The position numbers and the translations under genes were made by a program. The notes beneath the pieces are model-generated. The model was not told the origin of the DNA and searched no databases. It worked only from the letters and a program-made list of their open reading frames with translations. A DNA stretch of 64,000 bases, from assembly GCF_003255815.1 (NCBI RefSeq), contig NC_037670.1, positions 32,536,573 through 32,600,572 on the forward strand, written 5' to 3'. Source of the DNA: Theropithecus gelada (taxonomy: Eukaryota; Chordata; Mammalia; Primates; Cercopithecidae). Shown in pieces: positions 11,020 through 23,762 of the stretch; the first letter of the stretch is position 1, and each line of letters starts with the position of its first letter.

Positions 11020-12416
11020 ATATGTTCTCTTTGTCTTTTATTGGTTTTCAAAGTTTGATTTGTGATCTGTTTTGGGGGCTCCAGGCCCCCAGATGTCTTT
11101 TCCTTGGACATCCATTTCCGTAGGTTATATCGTCAGGCCTAGTGTATGGGGAGATTCTTCGGGCCTTCCACTGCCTAAAAGACAGCAAGGGCATGTCTTC
11201 TGCCATGAAAACTGGTTGGATTCTTAACAGAATTATTGAGAGAATGCTCATAATGGTGGTGTCTTTTCAAGGAAGACACCTTTTGCTGACAATTATATTT
11301 GTTTTTTGTTTACATTTTTAAAAGTGTTTAGAGTTTGCTCAGAAATGTCAACTAGGCAATTAAATATAAAATGTAAAACATTTGAATAAATCTGAAATAT
11401 TATGATAGAAAAGGGAAAATAGGAAATGTTAGGTATTGGAGGGCATTATGGTTGTGTTTAAATATAGGAGAAAATGAATTATTCAGTGTGTGTGTGTGTT
11501 TGTGTTGTATGTGTGTGAGAGAGAGAGAGAAGCAGAGAATACATAAAGACTTAAGGTTTACAACTGTGAGTAATGGAAACAGTTATAGGGAGAAATACTT
11601 TGGTTTGTTATAAATGTATATTTATAAATTATAAATTTATAGAACTATTATGACCTGTGTGTTTTCTTTGGGTTATTGAGTTTCTCAGCAAGGAAAAAGG
11701 TATTATTTTTCAGTGATTTCTGCATTGAGTGGGAGTTAAAATTAGATTACTTTCAATGTTCTAGATCTTATAACCTCCCTCAGTATCCCTAGAATCCACT
11801 GCTCAGCTTTGACAGTGTGAATAAAGATAAATATTTGTAGGATGCTATTTACATCTGAGACATAAGACCTTCTCTGTTTATTTTAATTTGAGCAAGTGAT
11901 TTTTTTCAGAGGTTAAAGGTAGTGTAAAAATTCAGTTAAAACTTTTTCATAAAATATTTAGTAACAACTCTCCATGAATGGGAAAATAACTTTCAAAGAT
12001 TATGATTTCCTCCAATAATATGTCATGAGCTTTAATTGGTTTTTTTTCCCTGACACCTTTTCCTTAAGCTTTTTAAAATTAAACCTGAAAAAAGGGGGTA
12101 TCTCTTCTCTTACACTGGAGACAATATGGGCTAAGCATGGAAGTGTGGGAACCACATCCTCTGATTATAGAAATCTGCCCGCCACAGAAACTAGAATAGA
12201 GAAGGGAAACACAGGAAGAAACTCCCGGCAACATGGAAGCCTCTGATTCCTAAGTAACTTAAGCCAGCTGTATTCATCCTTTAAGTGCTTTGATCATATG
12301 GGTCAATAAAGTCTTCTTTAGGTTTAAACTAAATAAAATAATTGAAATAAAATAAGACTTCTGGCACTCGCATACAAAGATTTACAATTAATAAAAATGT
12401 GTTGTTGGGCCAGGCG
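11020..12416. other. Unassigned intergenic sequence
   Basis: AT-rich, with a (TG)n/(GA)n tract at 11487-11531. No gene signature. Short frames here have no recognisable family. Confidence 0.4.
11487..11531. repeat. (TG)n followed by (GA)n microsatellite
   Basis: TG-rich then GAGAGA-rich run. Confidence 0.85.
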
Positions 12417-12704
12417 CAGTGGCTCACGCCTGTAATCCCAGCACTTTGGGAGGCCGAGGTGGGCGGATCACAAGGTCAGGAGTTTGAGACCAGCTTGGCC
12501 AGCATAGTGAAACCCTGACTGTACTAAAAATACAAAAAATTAGCCGGGCGTGGTGGCGGGCACCTGTAATCCCAGCTACTCGGAAGCCTGAGGCAGGAGA
12601 ATCACTTGAACCTGGGAGGTGGAGGTTGTAGTGAGCCAAGATCGCACCATTGCACTCCAGCCTGGGTGACAGTGTGAGACTCTGACTCAAAAAAAAAAAA
12701 AAAA
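12417..12704 (+). mobile_element. AluS-like SINE
   Basis: Full Alu from 'GGGCCAGGCGCAGTGGCTCACG' to the poly(A) at 12689-12704. The minus-strand frame across it is a typical antisense-Alu artefact. Confidence 0.95.
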
Positions 12705-13744
12705 ATTGTGTCATGAAGTGCAGTGCTACTCATTGACGTTGGCGTAAACAGGTAATTAAAAATTTTTATTAGACATAAAGGTCCTATGAGTCTGAATTAT
12801 GCCATTAGCATTGAAGGTGGACTACTAATTCATCTTTAAATAATGTGGAATAAGTATAATGTGGATTATAAAAACCATTTGAGAAAACAAACTCAAAGGG
12901 GTCACAGTAGCATGGCCAGTAAGGAAGTCCTGAGAGCTAGAGGCTCATAACTTCAAATGCGGAAGGCACCAGGCCTTGCAAGGAGGGATGAGCACAGAGA
13001 AATGTTTAAAATGCAGCAATCCCACGATAGAAGGAAGGGGTGTCCAGTGACATACAGAATCTAGTTCTGTAGTGACTTGAAGAATTTCCTCCATTCTAAT
13101 GCAATCTTTAAGTGGAATGCAAACTATTGAAACAGGGAGGCAGAGAGTAAAGGAGGAAATTAACATATTAGAATACTTTCAATATTTAAACCTTTCAAAG
13201 TATAATGTGAAGATTCAGATTTCAGGGATCAGACAAAATGAATATTCTTTGCCTCTTCTATTTTCTGCATGAGTAATCTTTCCTTAATATCTTATCTCTG
13301 CTAATCTCCAACTATTTTTTATTTTCTTCTCTCACCTTTTCTCTTTGCTTTTCTTCTCTCTCTCTTCTTCTCTCTATGATTTTTCACCTTTTATGTACAC
13401 TCTGCTCCTCTCCACATTCACCCTTTAGGGTGCTGTCAAGTTTAGGCACCTGGTAACTGTGGGTCAATGCCTACATTGTATGATGGTAACAGAGAGTATA
13501 ATGGAAGGCTGACTCCCATCATTGGCTAAGAAAAAGCAGAGTGGAAAAGATAAATTGCTTTCAAGCTCATTTATAATTATTCCACTCCTAATGACCTTAA
13601 TACACCAAGTGACATCAGCTCTTTGTTCTATTCATTAGTAGGATGTGTTATAAGGTTTTTAGGGGGCATTTCTGGGAGATTAATATACGAATACTAAAGT
13701 CTGTTCATTAAAGTGAGAAGATGCAGTTATTGATGTATGGAAGC
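12705..13744. other. Unassigned intergenic sequence
   Basis: I see no gene or named repeat. A pyrimidine-rich stretch lies at 13320-13380. Confidence 0.4.
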
Positions 13745-15512
13745 TCTTCTTTTCTAAAGTTTTATTTTATTTTTATTGATTTAAGGGTACACGTGCTGTT
13801 TTGTTGCATGGATATATTATGCAGTGGTGAACTCGGGGCTTTTAGTATATCCATCACCCAGATAGCTTATATTGTCTCTAATAGGTAACTTTTCACCTCT
13901 CACCGCTCTCCTACTCTCCCAACTTTTGGAGTCTCCAAAGTCAATTATTCCACTCTGTATATCCAGATATACACATTGTTTAGCTCCCAATCATAAGCGA
14001 GAACATGTGGTATTTGACTGTTTCTTAGTCATTTCACTTAGGATAATGGCTTCCATTTCCATCCATTTTGCTGCAAAAGACACAATTTTATTCTTTTTTT
14101 ATGGCTGAGTAGTATCATATTGCATTTATGTATCACTTTTTAAAATTCAATCATTCATTGATGAACACTTTGGCTGATTCCATGACTTTGCAATCATGAA
14201 TAGTGTCATGATAAACATACCAGTGCAGGGGTTTTTAATATATGTAACAATTTCTTTTCTTTGTGTAGATACCCAATAGTAGGGATTGCTAGATCAAATG
14301 GTAGTTCTATTCTCAGCTCTTTGAGGAATCTTCATACTGTTTTCCATAAAGATTGTACTAATTTACGTTCCCACCAACAGTGTTCCCTTTTCTCTGCATC
14401 CTTGCCAACATCTGTTGTTTTTGCTTTTTTAATAACCATTCTTATTACTGTAAGATGGTATCTTAATGTGGTTATAATTTGCATTTCTCTAATGATTAAT
14501 GATATTGAGAATTTTTCCACATGTTTGTTGGCTGTTTGTATGTCTTCTTTGGAAAAACGTCTCTTCATGTCCTTTGCCCACTTTTTGATAGTGTTATTTT
14601 TTTTTCTTGTTGAGTTGAGTTTCTTGTAGATTCTAGATATTAGTTTTTGTTGGATACATAGTTTTCAAACATTTTCTCCCATTCTGTAAGTTGTCTGTTT
14701 ACTTTGTTGACAATTTCTTTAGGTGTGCAGAAGCTTTTCAGTTTAATTAAGTCCCATTGGTCTATTTTTGTTTTTGTTGCATTAGCTCTTGGGGGTCTTA
14801 GTCATAAATTCTTTGCCTATGTAAATGTCTAGAGGAGATTTCCTAGGTTTTCTTCTGGGATTTTTATAGTTTCAGATATTACATTTAAGTTTTTAATCCA
14901 TTTTGAGTTAATTTTTGTATACAGTGAAAGACATGGATTCCATTTCATTCTTCTGCATATGACAATCCAGTTTTCTTAGCACCATTTATTGAATAGGGTG
15001 TCCTTTCCCTTGTGTATATTTTTGTAGGTATTTAGCTTTATTTCTGTGTTTCTATTCTGATACATTGATCTATTTGTCTGGTTTTATACAGTACTCTGCT
15101 GTTGTGTTTATTGTAGCCTTGTAGTATAATTTTAAATCAAGAAATGTGATGCGCCAGCTTTGTTCTTTTTACTTAGGATTGCTTTGGCTACTGGGGCTCT
15201 TTTTTGATTCCACATGAAGTTTAGGCTTCATAATTCTATAAAAATGATGTTATTATTTGATAGGAGTTGCATTGAATCTGTAGGTTGCTTTGGGCAGTAA
15301 GGTCATTTTAATGATACTGATTTTGCCAATCTGTGAGTATTAGGATGATCTTCCATTTGTTTGTGTCATCTATGATTTATTTCATTAGTGTTTTATAGTT
15401 CTCCTTGTAGAGATCTTTTACCTTCTCAGTTAAATGTATTCCTAGTTATTTTTGTAGCTATTGTAAATGGAATTGAGTTGATGATTTGTTTATCAGCTTG
15501 ATTGTTATTGAA
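13745..15512 (-). mobile_element. L1 LINE, 5'-truncated, reverse
   Basis: The reverse complement of an L1 3' end: the 3' UTR at 13760-14230 and the ORF2 C-terminal part beyond. The minus frame 14332-14568 contains 'MKRRFSKEDIQTANKH' and 'HCWWERKLVQSLWK', matching the C-terminal part of L1 ORF2p. It is flanked by a diverged target-site duplication, 'GAAGATGCAGTTATTGATGTA' at 13717-13737 versus 'GAAGATGCAATTACTGATGTA' at 15513-15533. It is dead because of frameshifts and truncation. Confidence 0.88.
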
Positions 15513-15545
15513 GAAGATGCAATTACTGATGTAGGAAGTTCTTAA

Positions 15546-17651
15546 TCTAGTAAGGGTGACTATAGAAGTAGTGAGCAAAGTCAAAGAATTAGAAATTGCC
15601 CTAAGTTTTTTCTTTTTTTCATGTTTGCCACCTGTCTATTTTAGTATTTGTAGGTATCCCTTTAATCTCCAGTTTGTTTCCTGAATTATACCAGTAATAT
15701 CATTCCATTCCAACCTCAAATGACTAAAGCCCTTCCCCTCAAATATTAATTGCTTGAGACACTGGTTTTAAGAAATATTAATAGATTGGATACCAAGTTT
15801 ATATTTATATGATTAATTTGGACTAATTAACCACATTAATCAGTTTTGTTTTTATCCTTTGTGAAAGTTTGTTAATATGCTCAAGTGTTTCATGACTTTC
15901 CAAAAGAATGAGAGGGAGAATTCTAGTTTTATTCTTCTGGACAGTGAAGTTGAAAGAAACATAACACTGTTTTTCCCAAGTTTCTTTGGGCTAGATAATA
16001 TTGTAATTTTCAGTCAAACAAATTTTAGTTAAAATCTATACTCAAGTTAATGAGTGATTGTCCTCATTTCAGGGCATTTCTGCAAAGAGACAATATCTAA
16101 ATTTGCTTCAGATATATATTATCTTTTTGGTACTTTACTGGCAAAATAACCCTAGCCATGTAATTGAAGGGAAAGCTGTTAACACACTCATAATCATAAA
16201 AAGAAGTGAATAGTGGCTGATTTTGTGTTTTTTAACAGCTTACTTTTTCTGCTGGGCAAATGACCACAAAGGTTAATGTCTTGACTATAAAATTGATTCC
16301 AAAGACTTCACTGTCTGTGTTCTATGGATAGTGTAAGGTGAAGAGGTGCCACTGGCTGTTCATATTCTCCAGCTTATAAACCAAATTTGAAAAATGCTTT
16401 AGCTTTGACAATCTTAGGGTAATTTACCATGGTCTATTCTCTCATGTTCTCACTAGAGAGAACAGGAAAAACAGTCAACCACATTTAGTACATCCTTGGG
16501 AGCTGCAAACTTCATTCTGGGGAAAATGATGCAGAAATGTTCTCTTAATCAATTGTGAACACATGGAGAGTAATGTTTTGTACAGAAGCCTACATTTACA
16601 TTTACTGAAGCCATGAGATGGAATTCTACTCAGCAAGGTTTTATTTTGAAATTCTAGACAAGAAAAGAATATGGTTATGGATTCTAAAATGACCTGCCTT
16701 TTGTTTAGTTACTCCCTACCTTCTGTCATTTGCATATTTGCATTAGTACTGTGTGTGGGATAGTCTATTCTTTCCCTCCACTTTCGTCCTTCTTCTGAGG
16801 AGTTTTAAGTGCTAAGGAGCTTAATAATAAAGTCACCTCACCTGTGTCATACATTTGGTCCTCAGCGTTTGTTGGCTTTATATCATGGCTTAACAAACAC
16901 AGAAAGTAGGGATGGATAATGAAATATCTGCAGACAGACAGACAGAACTAGTCTGACTTTTTGGATTTATAACTTTTTGTTAAAATAATTAACAAATTAC
17001 TTAATATATCTCTATATCTTTATCTGAGAAATGAAAATATTAGTTAAATCATAAGTCTATTACAAGAAATATATATGATAATTATATAGAGTATGAACTT
17101 TTAGATTTTGAATTTCTTGAAGGTACTGTGCCTCAGGCATCTTTGTCCATTGCATCTTTGTTCTTCTGAGCACATTCCCCTCGATATATGATTCACATAC
17201 ATTTGTCAGTGTTCGTCTCCTTTTAGCAAGCAAGAAGAGCATAGAAGAGACTTTGATCAGCATTACTGAGATTCCCATAGGGCATTGCTATTTCAAGCAT
17301 AAGCAAATAAATTATTGTTTTTTCAGCTATGGCTAAAAATAAATGTTGTCTAATAAAGTTTACTTGTAACTAAATTAATATATTTGCTCTTCTAAATTTT
17401 AACTGTTGTGCTGGATCTGAGTAAAACAGGTAGAAAAACAAACAAGAGCATCAACCTTTTTTTAAAGTAATCTTTTACCTGTTGAAATACTATTCGGGGC
17501 AAACCCCTATTAATTACTGTAGCATATAATGATAGCCACTAAAAAGTTAGAAAAAAACCCAACATTAAACCAGAATGCCACCAGGCACCCATTTGACTAC
17601 CAGCATAACTAACACATTCTATTCTTGATGGTAACAGATAATCATGAATAC
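15546..17651. other. Unassigned intergenic sequence
   Basis: Single-copy-looking AT-rich DNA with no supported gene. There is a short (CAGA)n run near 16932-16945. Confidence 0.4.
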
Positions 17652-17660
17652 ACTATGATT

Positions 17661-17775
17661 TTTTTAAAATTTTTATATTTTTAGATGGTATCCATGCAAG
17701 TTTCTTATATGCATATTTTGCATGGTCGTGAAGTCTGAGCTTTTAGTGTATCCATTACCCAAATAGTGAACATCT
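17661..17775 (-). mobile_element. Very short L1 3' end insertion
   Basis: About 115 bases resembling the antisense L1 3' UTR ('GTGAAGTCTGAGCTTTTAGTGTATCCATTACCCAAATAGTG' region, words compared by eye). It is flanked by ACTATGATT at 17652-17660 and again at 17776-17784, consistent with target-primed insertion and severe 5' truncation. Confidence 0.65.
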
Positions 17776-17784
17776 ACTATGATT

Positions 17785-19380
17785 CTGTTGGGGATGCCAA
17801 ATAAGATGTAGCTTAATGATGGTCTTGAAACTCAAAACGAATGGACACCATAAGTTATCATCTTTGCCAGCTGAACTGATTGGAAAGGCTAGCCTTTCCA
17901 ATATGGATAGCCGCATTGCCCTCAAGTTGCTGAAATCATGTAGAATTGACACTGTCCAAAGGAGTCCTGCCTGTTAATAGGCATATAATTCCTGAGTGAC
18001 TAAGTGTCTTTGGTAAGTCATAACTTCATTACCAACACTAACAATCTTCCTAAAATGAAAGAAGAGCTAGGATAGTTCTAGTGGAAGGTAAAGAGTTTGT
18101 AAGGATCACGCTGCTTTAAAAACAGAGGAGTCGGGGCTGCTAGGTCTAGTAACCAACTGATATCCCAAGTTTTGCCTGGTCTCCCATGCTGTCCTCCAGA
18201 TAACAGGAGTGCTTGATCATGAGAATGTCATGCTCAAGGTCCCCACTATGGTCTCTGTACTTCCAGGATTTTCTCAGTTTTTGTGCTTTAGAAACATTCC
18301 TTAGAAGATTTAAGCATTAAGTTAATAATGTATTTTTTTACCTGCACATTACTCTGCCTGCTGTGAGACTGAACCTATTTAAATTGTCAAAGCATGTAAA
18401 TCCTGAAGAAACACCATATATATTTATTTATCTGAATTCCCAAGTCTAACACCAGCTATTTGCCTTGTAAACATTATGGAATCTCTCAAAAACTTAATTT
18501 CCTTAAATGTAAAAGAGAGACAATGAATGATAGCAATTTGATCATGGGGTTACGATGAGAGGCAAATGATAGGATAAGTGAAGCAGCCGGAAGAATTTCT
18601 TACGTACAGAAATCACTCCATAAATGTTAACTATTATTAGACTATAAATGTATGCAACTTATGACCAGAAACTAAATGCACATGGGTGCTTCGAGTGAGC
18701 CATATACATTGTATTCTTTTATGCACCCTAAAATGAAATATTTATCCTAAACATATCATTTTTTTGCGAAAATGTTTTAAACGTTTAGAAATTATAAATA
18801 TTTAGCAGATTTTATACCTTTAAAATGTGTTTAGTATTTAACAACATATATTAGTTGTTTGGCACATTTTAAATGTTTAGAAGCCTCTAAACATTTACAC
18901 GGTACTCATGTCAATTTCTAAACATTTAACGTATCCACTAGAGTACACAATAGTGTAATTCATTCCCTCCCAAACATCATACCTATGTAAACAAAAGTGT
19001 GTTTTATTCTGTTTCCTTTGTATTTTTATCCCGGGTATAACCTAAGTCGCCATTCCCTTAATGCTTTTTTGTATCCATTTTTTAAAATTTATTTTATTCT
19101 ATGAGCCTTCTGGTTAGATCCATTTCTTTGCCATTAATTTCTTGTCCTCACCAATGTCTTTTCTTCTCCAGGCCACCACATTCCTATATCTAGGCTCATC
19201 TGTAGATGTAATTTCCCCTCTCTCATAATAGGGAAATGTGACTATCTACAACATTACTTTGGAACTTTTTATTTGTTCAGCAATTTTCAATGTGCTTGAA
19301 GCAAATACTTTCGTATTTGTTTTACTGCTTATAAACACAGTTCCTAAGGGGCCATTAAAAGTTTCCACACAATAAATGTG
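17785..19380. other. Unassigned intergenic sequence with nested inverted repeat
   Basis: No gene is seen. The segment 18779-18927 contains a set of inverted 'TCTAAACATTT' words, described separately. Confidence 0.4.
18870..18897. repeat. Perfect 12-bp hairpin with 4-base loop
   Basis: TAAATGTTTAGA, loop AGCC, TCTAAACATTTA. An outer pair of 15-mers (18779-18793 and 18913-18927, 14 of 15 complementary) uses the same word, giving a nested palindromic layout, possibly a decayed foldback/MITE-like element. Confidence 0.8.
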
Positions 19381-19389
19381 AGAGATTAC

Positions 19390-19695
19390 TTTTTTTTTTT
19401 TTTTTTTTTTTTGAGACAGAGTCTCACTCTGTGGCCCAGGCTGGAGTGCAGTGGCGCGATCTCGGCTCACTGCAACCTCCGCCTCCCGTGTTCAAGCAAT
19501 TCTCCTGCCTCAGCCTCCAGAGTCGCTGCAATTACAGGCACTCACCACCACATTTGGCTAATTTTTTTTGTATTTCAGTAGAGACAGGGTTTCACCGTGT
19601 TGCCCAGGCTGGTCGCAAACTCATGAGCTTGGGCAATCCGTCTGCATTGGCCTCCCAAAGTGCTGGGATTACAGGTGTGATCCATCGTGTCCAAC
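19390..19695 (-). mobile_element. Alu SINE, reverse
   Basis: The poly(T) tail at 19390-19412 is followed by 'GAGACAGAGTCTCACTCTGT' and a full Alu body ending 'CCATCGTGTCCAAC'. Flanked by AGAGATTAC (19381-19389) and AGAGAATAC (19696-19704). Confidence 0.94.
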
Positions 19696-19704
19696 AGAGA
19701 ATAC

Positions 19705-20340
19705 TTTTTTAAAGTATTTGGCCTGAAATTTCTATCTTCTTAACTAATGTAATTTAAGTCCACTTATATAAGGCATTCTGTATCCATCCAACTGGTAAAG
19801 AGAGCCAAGTAGAATTTTTTTTAATAAAACTTTTTCAATTTTTGTAGAGCATCGTGATGATGTCTATCTCCTATATTAGTTGTTAGTAAACACAAACACA
19901 TGCTTGGCAATATGGCAAACCATATCAGGAATGACTGAGAAAAGAATCACAGCAAAATATAAAACTGTAAGCAGGGAGGAGAAAAAGAGCTACATCTCAG
20001 CATGCTCTAAGTGATCCTCTCAGTCAAGAATTAAGCTGCCAATGATCGATCCAATTGCTTTGACCATACAACAATCATCTGAAGTCCAAGACTGAGAGTA
20101 AAGTGGCTTTTGGTTATAAAATACGGATATGCGTATTTATGATGGTATTAATCTTTTCAGCTGAAATTGGACAACACACTAAGGAGATGTTCCTAGGCAA
20201 ATTGTAGGGCAAAAGAATAATAAAGCTGGGCATTTAAAACCTCGTACCCATAGCATCAGAGCACATAAGCTTCTAGGCAATAAGGTGACATTTAGACATC
20301 CTTTGACACTAATAAAAAGTGAATCAGATCCAGCAGTCAC
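19705..20340. other. Flank upstream of the KAP13-like pseudogene
   Basis: No gene is seen. A possible relic TATA-like TTTAAAA sits at 20233-20239, about 105 bases before the pseudogene. Confidence 0.35.
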
Positions 20341-20731
20341 ACATTAAGCTGCTACACTGGAAACTTCTCTTCCTACTCACTTGGGGAACTCTTGCTCTAC
20401 TCAGTCTAATCCTGTGTCTCTTCTTACCCCAGCTACTTGGTCCACCCCACTGACCTCTGCTTTCCTAGTCTCCACCAAGACGGGTCTCTCTGTAAGACTC
20501 TCAGATGAGCTACTATAAGCCCTCCGGCAGCCATATATTGTGCTTTCTATGACAGGGTGCTTTCTAGGCTATGAATTCAATGAATTCCAGTCTTTAAGTT
20601 ATAGACCCAGTAGTACCCAAAGCTTGAATTACAGTCCCAGCTTCTTGCCACCCAAACTACTTCTCTACAAGGAAAAGCCTGTCAACTTACTTAGACCAAT
20701 GTACAGGCGTGGCTTCTACGAATGGGCCTAA
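20341..20731 (+). pseudogene. KAP13-type keratin-associated protein pseudogene
   Basis: The DNA aligns by eye with the KRTAP13 coding sequence. 'CTGCTACACTGGAAACTTCTC' corresponds to the N-terminal CCSGNFS block, 'ACTTGGTCCACCCCACTGACCTCTGC' to LVxxTDLC, and the last 190 bases in the frame ending at 20731 ('PSFLPPKLL', 'RPMYRRGFYEWA') to the C-terminal FCHPTYL...RPAYGS...FCRSTC block. The start codon is gone, stop codons and frameshifts break the frame, and most cysteine codons have mutated. It is an old tandem duplicate of KRTAP13-2 or KRTAP23-1. Whether it equals a named human KRTAP13 pseudogene cannot be decided here. Confidence 0.8.
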
Positions 20732-22570
20732 TGCCCCTTCATACACTGCCAGGAAATGCTGCTGTCCCTCATATTCATCTCCACAAACCCCGTTTTAGGA
20801 ACTGGCTGACCATAAACTAGTTAGTTTCTCTCAGAGAGAAAGGTTCTGTCACCGTTATATGATTTAAAAAAAAAAAAATCAACATTAAGAAACTACACTA
20901 AAAATTTATGTCTGAAAATAGAAATTATATATAATAGAAATTAGGGGATATTTCATGTGCTCTTGTTAGTTTACAATGTGACAGAAATGCTATTATTTAA
21001 TATAGCAGTCTTTTAAGGAATTCAAGTATAAACAGTTTTTCCTTGAGCTCGTTTTAGTTATTGGCTTACTGAAGTTGCATGATTTTTACTATGACGAATT
21101 ACTATTTGGATAACTTGGCTGTTGATTTTGTCAGAAGCAACGTGAAAAGACAGCCCACTTTCTACAAGTAGGGAAAAAATTCCATAGCCTACAATAATTT
21201 TTAATCCAAGAATTACAATTTTTCTACATAAAACACTAACAAGGTTCAAAAGAATTCAGGATATGTAAATGCAAAGGATCTAAGACTCTATTTAGCTTTG
21301 ACTAGTAGCTTCCGGGTCTGAGAGAACAGCAAAAGTGATTGAATTTAATGGAGTATGACACACGTCTCTAAAGTCACTTATCTTCTATTAACATACTTCC
21401 ACTCGTTTTCCAGAGAAAGATTAAGACATGCCTCCTTCAGGGATAGGGCTATCTCTCACTCATCTCCCTATCCTCACCTCTCACCACAATGCCTACACTT
21501 CACTGCATGCTTGCTGAATTTACTTGAAATGAATCTCTCTAGCTTTCAAATTTCGCATTGCTATATTTAAAAAATTGGACAGGATGATTCCGTTTAACAA
21601 GTGTTTATTTAGTATTCAGACTATAGATGGTATATTATAGCTAAGTTAGGGTGCAAAGGAATAGAAGCAAGTCTGGACCAAGTGGTACTGATTAAGAGGG
21701 CAGTTAAGACTCCTCTGAGTTTACTGTTGTAAAACATCCAAGAGGAGGTTAGAGGTCTAGGAACAGGATAAGATAGGAGATATTCAGCAATGATAAAACC
21801 AGTAATTATCTAGTTTATCATTAAGTATTTATTGAACAACAATAGCTATTAACTTTGACTACTCTTGAGCTGAGAATTTCATGTCAAATAAGAAAGAACA
21901 CAGGTAGTATTTGCCCCCAACTCAACTTTAGATATTACAATTCAGAAATGTGTCATTCAAAGAGTGGATCATAGATCAGGGTACAGGGTAAAGCAGGTAT
22001 GTTTGACATATGATTTCCTTAAGCTGAAATTTTTAATCATGCAAGGCTTCTTAAGGAAGGTAGCCATGCATTCATTTGCATATTGATATACACACTTAAC
22101 TCATGGTCAATTGGTGAACTGTCATGGACTGGTTTGTTTAGTAGCACTGCTGTATTCTAGAAGAGTCTAAGAAATAAATATTTTTTAAAAATTAGAATTA
22201 AGTACAGAGATAATTTAAAAATCACAACAGGAGAACCTACTTTATCTTGAGATATAATGTTTTGAGGTGAGAAAAGGCTTAATTATTTTCATCCAGATGA
22301 AGAAAAAATGTTCAAGGCAGAGAGAAGAGTGTGTCTTTGGATTAGAAAATAGCTTCAGATACTTTAATGTGGAACAAAGACCAGTGTGTTTGTGAGAAAG
22401 AGAAAGAACACTGTATGAACATGAAGTCAGAGACATGAGCAGGGACTCAATTACACAGCTTTACAGATCATATAGAGGATTTGTTTCATCCTCAGTGTAT
22501 GGTAAATCAATCAGGAAGTTGTAATCAGGAAAGTGATATGACTATATTTCTGTTTTCAGATCTGGCAGAA
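20732..22570. other. Unassigned intergenic sequence
   Basis: No gene is seen in either strand and no repeat that I can name with confidence. Confidence 0.4.
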
Positions 22571-22748
22571 AAATGGAAAAGAAAGGAAAGGAAAAAGAAA
22601 AGGAAAGGGAAGAAAAAAGGAAAGGAAAAATAAAAGGAAAAAGGAAAGGAAAGGGGAAGGAAGGAGAGAAAGAAGGAAAAAGGAAAGAAAGAAAGAGAGA
22701 GAGAGAAAGAAAGGAGAAAGAGAAAGAAAGAAAGAAAAAAGAAAAGAA
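22571..22748. repeat. Polypurine (GGAAA/GAAA)n low-complexity tract
   Basis: About 175 bases of nearly pure purine. The long open frames over it are compositional artefacts. Confidence 0.95.
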
Positions 22749-22889
22749 AATCAGGCAGGAGTGTAGAAGAAAGACTGGAGGAGACTTTTTTTAAAAAAAA
22801 GAGGCAGACAATCTCGACATTATTTTTGGTTGTTCCACCAAGAAAGGAGACTACCTCAGACAAGGACAATGCTTTTCCTCCAGGGCTAA

Positions 22890-23083
22890 TTTTGCTGTCT
22901 CCCCTAGGCAATTTTTGGAGACATTCTTAATTGTAATTTTAAGGGGGAGGTGTGCTACTGGCATCTAGTGGGTAGAGGCCAAGAATACTGCCAACTGCCT
23001 TGCAATGCACAGGATATCTCCCCACAACAAAAAACTATCCAGCCCTAAATGCCCCTGGTACCAAGGGTGAGAAATCCTGAACT
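22890..23083 (+). mobile_element. MER5A-like hAT DNA transposon fragment
   Basis: Close to the MER5A consensus as I recall it: 'GTGCTACTGGCATCTAGTGG', 'GTAGAGGCCAAGAATACTG', 'GCAATGCACAGGATATCTCC', 'ACAACAAAAAACTATCCAG', 'GGTGAGAAATCCTGA'. Non-coding remnant. Confidence 0.8.
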
Positions 23084-23762
23084 ACACAGAAAGCAGTAAT
23101 AGGAGTGGATAAATGTAAGATAGATTTGGGAAATAAAATGGCCAATGCTCAGGGTAGATTGTGTATGTTAGGAGGATTCTAAATTGTCTGAGTTAAACAA
23201 CTAGATAGGTGGAAATGCAGTTTACTAATAGGAGACAAAAATATTTCTGCCTCACAAGAGAAGAGCAGAAGTTCAATGTCATACACATAAAAGTTCAACA
23301 CCCTTATGAAACCTTTAAGTGGAATGGCAAGAAGTACTTGGATATTTAGGTCTAGAATTAAAAAAGAAAAAGACTATACAGACTGGAAAGATAATTTGAA
23401 TATTTAAATGTCACAGAATATGGATGGTAGTTGAAGCCATGGAATGGAGGTGTCTCCTCTATAGAGAGAATATGTCCAGAGATCAATACCAAGTCTTAAG
23501 GAATATTATGAAAGAAATTCAACTAATGGTAACAAAGAATTAGTCAAAGTTCGATAGGGGACTAGAACTGTAATCTCATGGAAGTCTATAGATGAACATG
23601 ATTTAAGGTTAAGGACATAGTCGTCTGTGTTGAATATGGTTAAATGTTCGCATGAGATCATCTTAAAAACATACATCACGTTTGGCAGCATTGAGGCTAC
23701 TGCTGACCATATCAGAGCAATTCCAGAAGAGTTTTAAACCAGACAGAAACAAGATGGTAACT
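23084..23762. other. Unassigned intergenic sequence
   Basis: No gene or named repeat seen. Confidence 0.4.

Noticed and set aside
12424..12714. 96-codon minus-strand frame and similar frames at 36691, 37756, 41499, 43815, 44698, 55236 and 62300
   Set aside because: All are the usual antisense-Alu translation (words such as 'SPRLECSG', 'ITGARHHA'). Not genes.
22525..22911. 128-codon minus-strand frame, hydrophobic
   Set aside because: Created by the GAAA-rich tract read in antisense. The F/S/L run is not a membrane protein.
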